A DNA stretch of 20,173 nt, from contig JAOZSN010000040.1 in assembly GCA_029939635.1 (NCBI GenBank), forward strand, positions 1 to 20,173, read 5' to 3'. The notes beneath the pieces are model-generated. The model saw nothing but the letters and a program-made list of their open reading frames with translations. It searched no databases and was not told the origin of the DNA. Both the position numbers and the translations under genes were made by a program. Source of the stretch: Deltaproteobacteria bacterium. GTDB taxonomy: Bacteria; Desulfobacterota; Desulfobulbia; Desulfobulbales; SURF-16. Below, one piece after another: positions 7,029 to 13,382 of the stretch. Numbering within the stretch: position 1 is the first letter of the stretch; the number at the start of each line of letters is the position of its first letter.

Positions 7029-7462
7029 ATCACCAAAGGCTGCAACCCAGCCATAATATCTGCTGGCAGCTTGGCTAGTTTGCCACTATGATTAATCGAG
7101 GCATGGCCAGTGAAGCCTTTGACCAAGAGTCGATTAGTCTCAGAATGAACGATGTGGCAATGAAAACGAAGGGTTAGAGGAGTAAGCCCAGCCAAACAGG
7201 TCTTGATGGTGATAAGATCATCATAGCGGGCCGGGGCTTTATAGCGCAGGTAACTTTCTACCACGGGTACGATGAAGCCCTGCTCCTCCAGCTCTTTATA
7301 GGGCGAGGCCAGATTACGCATAAATTCAGTTCTACCCATCTCAAAAAAACGCAGATAGTTAGCATTATAGACCACACCACCAGCATCAGTATCACCGTAG
7401 AGAATACGGGTCTGTACCTCATGCATGGGCTCACCCAGAACCATGGAGATCGTCGCAGCCAT
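7025..7462 (-). CDS. ybgC: YbgC/FadM-like acyl-CoA thioesterase (4HBT hotdog fold)
   Basis: The 145-aa protein belongs to the 4-hydroxybenzoyl-CoA thioesterase-like hotdog family, which hydrolyses acyl-CoA thioesters in the cytoplasm. The key stretch is YGDTDAGGVVYNANYLRFFE at residues 22-41. The second Asp (D26) aligns with the catalytic Asp17 of Pseudomonas 4HBT. The start overlaps the stop of the upstream mutase-like gene (TGATG), with TGAGGT nine bases before the ATG. A second ATG at residue 13 would give the shorter form common in the family. It is the last gene of a - strand operon, and its TAG (7025-7027) overlaps the tsaB stop. The substrate cannot be told. No tol-pal genes are adjacent, unlike E. 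coli ybgC. Confidence 0.88.
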   Translation of the reverse strand: MAATISMVLGEPMHEVQTRILYGDTDAGGVVYNANYLRFFEMGRTEFMRNLASPYKELEEQGFIVPVVESYLRYKAPARYDDLITIKTCLAGLTPLTLRFHCHIVHSETNRLLVKGFTGHASINHSGKLAKLPADIMAGLQPLVI

Positions 7463-8661
7463 CAGCGTAACACCTCAGTCATAAATTCCCTACCATTGCC
7501 AAAAACAATCTTCGCTGCCCGACCAGTTGCCTCGGTATAGCGCTGTTCAGTTTCTAAATCAGGTATGCGAGAGTCATAGAAAAGCACTGGCACCTCATCA
7601 GTGGTATGAGTGCGCATACTCAATGGAGTGAAATGATCCATACAGACGATGATCTTATGATCACCACCATTTTCCAGGGCAGCAGCAATAGGGCCAACAA
7701 TCTTGGCGTCAAAATCTTCCACGGCCTGCATTTTTTTATCAACCAGGCCTTGATGGCCTGTCTCATCAGGTGCCTCAACATGGACAAAAACCAGATCATG
7801 CTGCTCCAATGCTGCTAAGGCTGCCGCAACCTTACCCTGGTAGTTTGTATCCAAATAGCCAGTAGCACCTTCAACCTCCAGCACCTCCATGCCAGCATAG
7901 ACACCAATCCCTTTTAGTAAATCCACCGCAGAGATCAAGGCCCCACTAATGCCGTACTGCTCCAGCATGGTAGCCATGGCAGGAGCCTTGCCCTGCCCCC
8001 AAAGCCAGACATCAGTGGCAGGCAGTTTACCATCTTTACGACGTTGCTGATTAACAGGATGATCTGCCAAAAGAGCCTGGGCCTCAACCATAAAACCAGC
8101 CAATTCAGGCACCTGTTGATAGGCTTGCCAATGATGGCTGACATCCTTATTGGGATAATCATGGGGGGGGACTGTTTCAAGGGAAGCCACATCGCCACGA
8201 TAGACCAGGAGATGGCGGTAATCTATACCTGGGTAGAGATCAGCATTACCAGAGGTTGGCAGAATAGTTTGCAAGGCAGCAATTAACTCATGGGCCTCAG
8301 CAGTGGAGATATGCCCTGCACTATAATCAATCATGGTCATACCGCCATTCTCATGTTGGGTATTGACCAGATTTAGCCGAAAGGCTATGTCATTTTTCGC
8401 CAACTCTACACCAAGGCTGGCAGCCTCAAGGGGTGAGCGTCCTGTATAAAACTCCTCAGCTCGATAGCCAAGCAAAGAGAGGTTGGCCACATCACTTCCT
8501 GGCAACATACCTTCTGGTACAGTCTGCAAACGAACTATGCGGCCACGCCGAGCCAAACGATCCATAGCCGGAGTATGGGCCGCCTCAAGGACAGTCTTAT
8601 CCCCCAACTCAGCCAGGGGAAAATCCCCCATGCCATCTCCCACCAGGATGATGGTTTTCAT
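7462..8661 (-). CDS. apgM: Cofactor-independent phosphoglycerate mutase (ApgM) family; possible alternative homoserine kinase
   Basis: This 399-aa protein belongs to the alkaline-phosphatase-superfamily branch containing archaeal-type phosphoglycerate mutases. Visible motifs are the metal-binding ILVGDGMGD near the N-terminus, PGSDVANLSLLGY with the expected phospho-acceptor Ser56, HVEAPDETGHQG, and the C-terminal DHFTP...HTTDEVPVLFY metal site. One subfamily, which commonly sits beside threonine-pathway genes, has been proposed (TIGRFAM 'proposed homoserine kinase') to phosphorylate homoserine instead of interconverting phosphoglycerates. Here the gene begins 3 nt after hom, with GGAGA inside the end of hom serving as ribosome binding site. 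Family membership is clear. The choice between mutase and homoserine kinase is inferred from context, which I favour, but not strongly. Confidence 0.88.
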   Translation of the reverse strand: MKTIILVGDGMGDFPLAELGDKTVLEAAHTPAMDRLARRGRIVRLQTVPEGMLPGSDVANLSLLGYRAEEFYTGRSPLEAASLGVELAKNDIAFRLNLVNTQHENGGMTMIDYSAGHISTAEAHELIAALQTILPTSGNADLYPGIDYRHLLVYRGDVASLETVPPHDYPNKDVSHHWQAYQQVPELAGFMVEAQALLADHPVNQQRRKDGKLPATDVWLWGQGKAPAMATMLEQYGISGALISAVDLLKGIGVYAGMEVLEVEGATGYLDTNYQGKVAAALAALEQHDLVFVHVEAPDETGHQGLVDKKMQAVEDFDAKIVGPIAAALENGGDHKIIVCMDHFTPLSMRTHTTDEVPVLFYDSRIPDLETEQRYTEATGRAAKIVFGNGREFMTEVLR

Positions 8662-8664
8662 CTG

Positions 8665-9972
8665 TTATTTATCTCCGGTGAGCACGCGAATTTTAACGGT
8701 ATCAGCTGTGGTAATATCAAGGGCGTCTATCTCCGCCAAGGCCAACACCACCTCGGCTTCACTGGCCTCATAGGTGTGCATGACAATGGGCACGGTCTTA
8801 CCTGCCTCCCGCCCCTTCTGGATAACAGACTCAATGCTGATATTATGCTGACCCAAGATCCCAGAAATAGTGGAGAGTACTCCTGGCCCATCCACAGTGG
8901 AAAAGCGAAAATAATAAGGACAACGCAAGTGGGAGAGCGGTGTAATAGCACGTTCACCAATCTCCTCTGGCAGATAGGAGAGCGCTGGCACCCGGTTGAT
9001 ACAACCCCGGTCAATATTTCTGGCAATATCCATGATATCAGCCACCACAGCCGAGCCTGTGGGCATTTTCCCTGCTCCAGCACCGTAGATGAGAATATCA
9101 CCCACCATATCACCATGGATATGGACTGAATTCATGGGGCCACCAATGGAGGCAAGAAGATGATCTTCCGGCACCAAGGTGGGATGAACCCGCGCCTCAA
9201 CATGGTCACCATGATTGCGACTGATAGCCAACAGCTTGATCCGATGGCCAAAGGCCTTGGCAAAACTGATATCAGTAGGTTCGATCTTAGAGATTCCCTC
9301 AATGGTTACATCACTCAACTTCACCTTCATACCATAGGCCATGGTCATGAGAATGACCAGCTTATGGGCGGTATCAATACCCTCAACATCGTAAGTAGGG
9401 TCAGCCTCAGCAAACCCTAAATCCTGAGCCTCTTTAAGGACCTCAGCAAAAGGAGCTCCATCATTGGTCATTTTGCTCAAGATATAGTTAGCGGTGCCGT
9501 TTAAAATACCCATGATAGAATCAATACGGTTAGCCACCAAACCCTCTTTCATGGCCTTAATTACCGGCATACCACCGCCAACACTGGCCTCAAAACCAAC
9601 CTCAACATTCGCTTGAGCCGCAGCCTGGAATATTTCCATACCATGCTCGGAAAGCAAGGCCTTATTGGCAGTCACCACATGCTTGCCAGCGGCAATGGCC
9701 TTTAAGACAAAGGTCAGGGCTGGCTCCATACCACCGATCAGCTCTACGACAATATCAAGATCAGAATCCTGACAGAACTCGTCAATACTGGTGATCACCG
9801 GAATATCAGCAAAGGGCTCCGGCAGGGTCTGAGGATGTTGTTCCAACACTGTTTTCAAAACAAGCTGCAGACCACTGCGCCGTGCCATGCGATCCATTTG
9901 ATCGTACATAACCTGGGCCGTACCACTACCCACCGTGCCAAAACCAATGATACCAACGTATATTTTTTTCAT
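8665..9972 (-). CDS. hom: Homoserine dehydrogenase with C-terminal ACT domain
   Basis: Hom reduces aspartate semialdehyde to homoserine with NAD(P)H, the branch point to threonine and methionine. The 435-aa, three-part protein has a Rossmann N-terminus (VGIIGFGTVGSGTA, residues 6-19), a catalytic domain with NKALLSEHG, GFEASVGGGMPVIKAMKEGL, GILNGTANYILSKM and EAQDLGFAEADPTYDVEGID, and an ACT domain from about residue 353 (YYFRFSTVDGPGVLSTI...). The ACT domain usually confers threonine feedback inhibition. It is monofunctional, not fused to aspartokinase. It is first in the - strand operon hom-apgM-ybgC. The ribosome binding site is not obvious in the A/T-rich leader, but the start is set by the conserved MKKIYVGIIGFG. 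Confidence 0.97.
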   Translation of the reverse strand: MKKIYVGIIGFGTVGSGTAQVMYDQMDRMARRSGLQLVLKTVLEQHPQTLPEPFADIPVITSIDEFCQDSDLDIVVELIGGMEPALTFVLKAIAAGKHVVTANKALLSEHGMEIFQAAAQANVEVGFEASVGGGMPVIKAMKEGLVANRIDSIMGILNGTANYILSKMTNDGAPFAEVLKEAQDLGFAEADPTYDVEGIDTAHKLVILMTMAYGMKVKLSDVTIEGISKIEPTDISFAKAFGHRIKLLAISRNHGDHVEARVHPTLVPEDHLLASIGGPMNSVHIHGDMVGDILIYGAGAGKMPTGSAVVADIMDIARNIDRGCINRVPALSYLPEEIGERAITPLSHLRCPYYFRFSTVDGPGVLSTISGILGQHNISIESVIQKGREAGKTVPIVMHTYEASEAEVVLALAEIDALDITTADTVKIRVLTGDK

Positions 9973-10079
9973 ATTTTTTTATTTGCTGTAATGCAAAAAT
10001 GCTCTTTAATAATAAAAGGATGAGTGAGAAAATGGTCATACCAAACGAAGTCTGACACGCCATGATTATCAAAAAATAT

Positions 10080-10109
10080 TATTTACCATTGATCCCCTAA
10101 CCATGTCAA
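10080..10109 (-). promoter_or_regulatory. Candidate sigma-70 promoter for hom operon
   Basis: On the - strand a perfect -35 hexamer TTGACA (10109-10104) is followed after 18 bases by TAAATA (10085-10080) as a modest -10. It lies directly behind the tRNA-Glu terminator and about 100 bases before the hom ATG. The position is right for the hom-apgM-ybgC operon, but the -10 matches consensus poorly. Confidence 0.4.
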
Positions 10110-10145
10110 AAAAAAAAGGGCTTAACACATTTGTGCTAAGCCCTT
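10108..10145 (-). terminator. Rho-independent terminator of tRNA-Glu
   Basis: Read on the - strand, AAGGGCTTA pairs with TAAGCCCTT in a 9-bp stem. Pairing continues inward through a G-U wobble and CAC/GTG to a 4-base loop, and a run of T follows (10117-10108). It starts 9 bases after the tRNA CCA end. Confidence 0.9.
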
Positions 10146-10154
10146 AAAATTTCA

Positions 10155-10229
10155 TGGTGACCCCTAGGAGAATCGAACTCCTGTTCCCGGCGTGAGAGGC
10201 CGGTGTCCTAACCGCTAGACGAAGGGGCC
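10155..10229 (-). tRNA. tRNA-Glu (anticodon CUC)
   Basis: The - strand folds as a complete cloverleaf. The acceptor is GGCCCCT / AGGGGTC with a G2-U71 wobble, the D arm GTCT...GGAC, the anticodon stem CCGGC / GCCGG with loop CTCTCAC, and the T arm AGGAG / CTCCT around TTCGAAT. The discriminator is A and CCA is encoded (10157-10155). The third to fifth loop bases give anticodon CUC, which reads GAG. This is the less common Glu isoacceptor; many bacteria rely on UUC alone. Confidence 0.95.
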
Positions 10230-10248
10230 ATGATTTGAAAGAAGAAAT

Positions 10249-10277
10249 TAATTACTCCGTGGCTGGATCTTTGTCAA
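10249..10277 (-). promoter_or_regulatory. Candidate promoter for tRNA-Glu
   Basis: On the - strand TTGACA (10277-10272, inside the last codons of malQ) is followed after 17 bases by the A/T-rich TAATTA (10254-10249), about 20 bases before the tRNA 5' end. The -35 is perfect, but the -10 is a poor match to TATAAT. The tRNA may also be reached by readthrough from malQ, as I see no terminator between them. Confidence 0.4.
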
Positions 10278-11787
10278 GGGAATCCTCTGGAAAAACAGCC
10301 TGCCTATTATAAAAAAGGGCTTCCTTGCCAAGGAAGGTAGCCAAATCAGCAGTAAAGACATCAGAACACCGCCAGATCCAGTTATCCTCAACGGTGGCAG
10401 GGGTATTCATCCGACAATCGGAACCATACCCCAGAACATCCTGGATGGGAATGATGGCCAAACGAGCCACGGAACCATAGGCCAGACGAAGAAAATCATG
10501 GTGAATCATGGAGCCGTCGCTATTGGCATATCGACGCAATCTATCTTTAGATCGTTGAGCTACCTTTGGATCAAGATACCAGCCCACGGCTGTATCATTA
10601 TCATGGGTCCCACTATAGACCACAAAATTCTCACTATAATTACAAGGAAGATAATAATTTTGCTCATCTGAATCAAAGGCGAACTGCAGGATTTTCATAC
10701 CTGGAAAACCAAGATCATCCCGTAATTTTTCCACCTCTGGGGTAATAACCCCTAAATCCTCAGCGATAATCTCTATTTCACTGATAGCTGTGCCCATGGA
10801 AACAAAGAACTCATAACCTGGCCCTTTAACCCAGGTGCCATTCATGGCTGTTTCTTCCTCAGCTGGTATCTGCCAGTACGCCTCAAAACCGCGAAAATGA
10901 TCAATGCGCACCATATCAACCATACTGCTAATAACAGTAAACCTTTGTCGCCACCACTCGTACAGAGCTTCATTCTTCTCACCCTTTACCGTCCAACGAT
11001 AGAGGGGATTACCCCAGCGCTGGCCAGTGGCACTGAAATAATCGGGTGGCACCCCAGCCACCAGGGTGGGCTGAAAGTCTGCACCAAGCTGAAAACAATC
11101 CTGGTTGGCCCAGACATCAACAGAATCATGGCCCACATAGATGGGAATATCTCCACATAAAACTACTCCTTTGTGCTGGGCATAGGAGTGGAGCGTATGC
11201 CATTGATCAAAAAAGATGAATTGACCAAATTTGACCAAGGCCAACTCATGGCTAAATTTTTCAGCCAAATCAGCCAGAGCCTTTGGTTGACGAGAGGCTA
11301 AGGCACGCGGCCAATCAGGCCAGCCTCCTTGATAATGATTTTTGGCCACCATAAATAAGGCATAATCATCCAGCCATTTCTGCTCTTCACAAAACGTGGC
11401 AAACCGTTCTTGGTGCATGATATTCAGACGTTCAAAGGCCAGGGCAAGGAGCTGCTCTTTAAAAGGAATAACCCCCTTAAAATCAACATGAAAGTCAGAA
11501 AAAATATCATTAGGTGCTTCAATGTCTGCACCCTGCAGCCAGCCGTCCTCAACAAGCAGATCAGGACTAATAAGCAGAGTATTGCCCGCCAAGGCCGAAA
11601 GTCCCATATAGGGAGAATGACTAAATATTTCGGCTGTAGGACAGGTGGGCAGAAACTGCCAGCAACTTTGACCAGACTCAACCAAAAAATCAATAAATTT
11701 CAACCCACCACCAAGGTCACCTATGCCAAAAGGCCCAGGCAGAGAAGTGAGATGTAAGAGGATACCGCTTTGTCGTTGTTTTACCAT
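10252..11787 (-). CDS. malQ: 4-alpha-glucanotransferase (amylomaltase, GH77)
   Basis: MalQ transfers alpha-1,4-glucan segments between maltodextrins, releasing glucose, in cytoplasmic glycogen or maltodextrin metabolism. I start it at the ATG at 11787 (511 aa), which has GGGAGA eight bases upstream and begins the conserved RQSGILLHLTSLPGPFGIGD. An in-frame ATG at 11820 adds 11 residues across that ribosome binding site. GH77 motifs are PIYVGHDSVDVWAN, the 250s loop PPDYFSATGQRWGNPLY, VRIDHFRGF with nucleophile D296, IIAEDLG with acid/base E343, and YSGTHDNDT with D396. All catalytic residues are present. No other glycogen genes are in the window. It is transcribed divergently from the sigma factor gene. 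Confidence 0.96.
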   Translation of the reverse strand: MVKQRQSGILLHLTSLPGPFGIGDLGGGLKFIDFLVESGQSCWQFLPTCPTAEIFSHSPYMGLSALAGNTLLISPDLLVEDGWLQGADIEAPNDIFSDFHVDFKGVIPFKEQLLALAFERLNIMHQERFATFCEEQKWLDDYALFMVAKNHYQGGWPDWPRALASRQPKALADLAEKFSHELALVKFGQFIFFDQWHTLHSYAQHKGVVLCGDIPIYVGHDSVDVWANQDCFQLGADFQPTLVAGVPPDYFSATGQRWGNPLYRWTVKGEKNEALYEWWRQRFTVISSMVDMVRIDHFRGFEAYWQIPAEEETAMNGTWVKGPGYEFFVSMGTAISEIEIIAEDLGVITPEVEKLRDDLGFPGMKILQFAFDSDEQNYYLPCNYSENFVVYSGTHDNDTAVGWYLDPKVAQRSKDRLRRYANSDGSMIHHDFLRLAYGSVARLAIIPIQDVLGYGSDCRMNTPATVEDNWIWRCSDVFTADLATFLGKEALFYNRQAVFPEDSLDKDPATE

Positions 11788-11859
11788 GGAACTTTCTCCC
11801 AAAAATCTCCCCAAAAACATTGCATTCGCGAGACAATTAAGGTAAAATGTGAAGTTTTC

Positions 11860-11890
11860 GTGTCATGAAAGAAGTTTTCTTTCGTGGCAC
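11860..11890. repeat. 14-bp inverted repeat in the malQ / sigma-factor divergent region
   Basis: GTGTCATGAAAGAA (11860-11873) and TTCTTTCGTGGCAC (11877-11890) pair at 12 of 14 positions around a 3-base loop. On the + strand a T-run follows (11895-11901), giving it a terminator-like look, but no + strand gene lies upstream. The word GCACGTAT at its right edge (11887-11894) recurs at 11922-11929, just before the sigma-factor promoter. It could be an operator, or an attenuator for a + strand leader. Confidence 0.6.
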
Positions 11891-11934
11891 GTATTTTTTT
11901 GTCTCTCAAATTTTAAGCATAGCACGTATAGTTT

Positions 11935-11964
11935 TTGCAAAATATATTTTATTTTTTGTATAAC
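11935..11964 (+). promoter_or_regulatory. Candidate sigma-70 promoter of the sigma-factor gene
   Basis: TTGCAA (11935-11940) and TATAAC (11959-11964) are separated by an 18-base A/T-rich spacer. The expected transcription start near 11971 leaves a leader of about 55 bases before AAGGAG (12012-12017) and the GTG at 12028. This also argues that the ATG at 11935, which coincides with the promoter, is not the start codon. Confidence 0.6.
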
Positions 11965-12027
11965 TATCTGGCAAGGAAAATACTTTCCGCCCCTGACTAT
12001 GCCGCTCTTATAAGGAGAAATCTGCCT

Positions 12028-13329
12028 GTGCCAGCAGAAATTCAAGCTAAACTTCTCAAATTCGGCAAGCAATTCCAATGTGTCAGTATTGATTTTCTTA
12101 CTGACCTCATTCCGGAAGAGAAAGATGCGTCTTTTATTGATCAGATTCTCGAATTCCTCATTAAGAATGATATCAAAATTGTTACCATCCTGCCACCAGA
12201 GGCAAAAGCCGCAGCAGGAAGCGCAGATGATGACAAGGATGACCCTAATGATGGTCAAAACAAACTAGAACCGGCCCAAGACGTAGAGGAAACTACCACC
12301 ACCTATTTACGCGAGATGGGCCGTTTTGAACTGCTGACCCCCGAAGAGGAAGAAAAATATTCTAAGACCATCAGGGAAGGATTTGACTCTATTATCCGCA
12401 CCATCCGTACAGACACCTCTAAGGTTCCAGCGGTATCCATGCTGGCGGAACGCATTGATCTGTGGGAAAAGCGTGACCCGACCCTAAAGCCGAAGAAACA
12501 GCATCTTAACCATATGCGCCGTACAATGCTGTCCATCGTTGCGGAAGAACCACCCAACGAGCCTTTGGAATACGGCAATCATTGCATCAGTTTATATACC
12601 CGTTCCATTGAGTCAGCTAAAGACAATATGATCAAGGCGAATCTTCGCCTAGTGGTCTCCATTGCCAAACGATATATGCATCAGGGCTTGAGCCTTGCTG
12701 ACCTCATCCAAGAAGGCAACCTTGGCCTCATGCGGGCTGTATTCCGCTTTGACTACACCAAGGGCAATAAGTTTTCGACCTATGCCAGTTGGTGGATCAG
12801 GCAGGCCATTACCAGGGCTATCTTGGATAAAACAAGAACTATCCGCCTGCCAGTTCATTTCCTTGAACTTCGTAGTCAGTTTTTCAAGGCCTTTTATTCA
12901 CTCCTCAAGGAACTAGGTCGCGAACCAACACCGGTTGAGATCTCTGCCAAGACCGGCCTGCCCATGGATAAGATCCTTGCCATCCTGGAGGCATCCCGCG
13001 AACCCATCTCCCTAGAAACACCAGTTGGTGATGATGACTCCACCTTGGGCGATTTCCTGGAAAACCAGGAGGCAGTATCGCCCTATGAGGCAGTAAAGAA
13101 TAGCGAGTTAGCTGACCGTGTCACCGGTATCCTGGCGACACTAAGCCCTCGGGAAGAGAAAATTATCCGCCTGCGCTTTGGCATTGGTGAAGATGCAGAA
13201 TACACCCTGGAAGAGATTGGCAAACGTTTCAATGTCTCACGAGAACGTATTCGCCAGATTGAGAAAAAGGCCCTTAACCGCCTGCGTCACTCCAGTCGCC
13301 GCGAAAAACTTAAATTTTTCTTAGATTGA
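12028..13329 (+). CDS. RpoD-like sigma-70 family RNA polymerase sigma factor
   Basis: This sigma factor directs RNA polymerase to promoters. I choose the GTG at 12028 (433 aa) because AAGGAG lies 10 bases upstream and the longer frame from 11935 runs through a promoter. In order: a region 1.1-like helix block (residues ~8-52), an acidic linker (~66-89), region 1.2 (YLREMGRFELLTPEEE), a short ~80-residue non-conserved stretch, sigma-2 with DLIQEGNLGLM and FSTYASWWIRQAITRAI, sigma-3, and sigma-4 ending FNVSRERIRQIE. The -10-reading Gln and Thr of region 2.4 and the -35-reading R-E-R of region 4.2 are present, so E. coli-like promoters should be read. It is smaller than typical proteobacterial RpoD (~600 aa) and lacks the dnaG neighbour and the usual DPVRxYLRE wording. 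A group-2, RpoD/RpoS-type paralogue is likely, although a compact primary sigma is possible. Confidence 0.88.
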   Translation: MPAEIQAKLLKFGKQFQCVSIDFLTDLIPEEKDASFIDQILEFLIKNDIKIVTILPPEAKAAAGSADDDKDDPNDGQNKLEPAQDVEETTTTYLREMGRFELLTPEEEEKYSKTIREGFDSIIRTIRTDTSKVPAVSMLAERIDLWEKRDPTLKPKKQHLNHMRRTMLSIVAEEPPNEPLEYGNHCISLYTRSIESAKDNMIKANLRLVVSIAKRYMHQGLSLADLIQEGNLGLMRAVFRFDYTKGNKFSTYASWWIRQAITRAILDKTRTIRLPVHFLELRSQFFKAFYSLLKELGREPTPVEISAKTGLPMDKILAILEASREPISLETPVGDDDSTLGDFLENQEAVSPYEAVKNSELADRVTGILATLSPREEKIIRLRFGIGEDAEYTLEEIGKRFNVSRERIRQIEKKALNRLRHSSRREKLKFFLD

Positions 13330-13333
13330 TTTA

Positions 13334-13370
13334 AAAAAGCTCGCCGGCATTCCTTGTCGGCGAGCTTTTT
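13334..13370 (+). terminator. Rho-independent terminator after the sigma-factor gene
   Basis: GCTCGCCG (13339-13346) pairs perfectly with CGGCGAGC (13358-13365) around an 11-base loop, flanked by an A-run and a T-run (13366-13370). It starts five bases after the sigma-factor stop and ends 12 bases before the comEC start. Confidence 0.92.
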
Positions 13371-13382
13371 AGGCATATTGCA

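Noticed and set aside
8575..9129. A 184-aa + strand open frame over the hom / apgM junction.
   Set aside because: Both underlying - strand genes are unmistakable, and this frame has no recognisable domain.
11935..12027. Upstream ATG at 11935 as the sigma-factor start.
   Set aside because: It coincides with a good -35/-10 promoter, has no ribosome binding site, and adds 31 non-conserved residues; AAGGAG points to the GTG at 12028.
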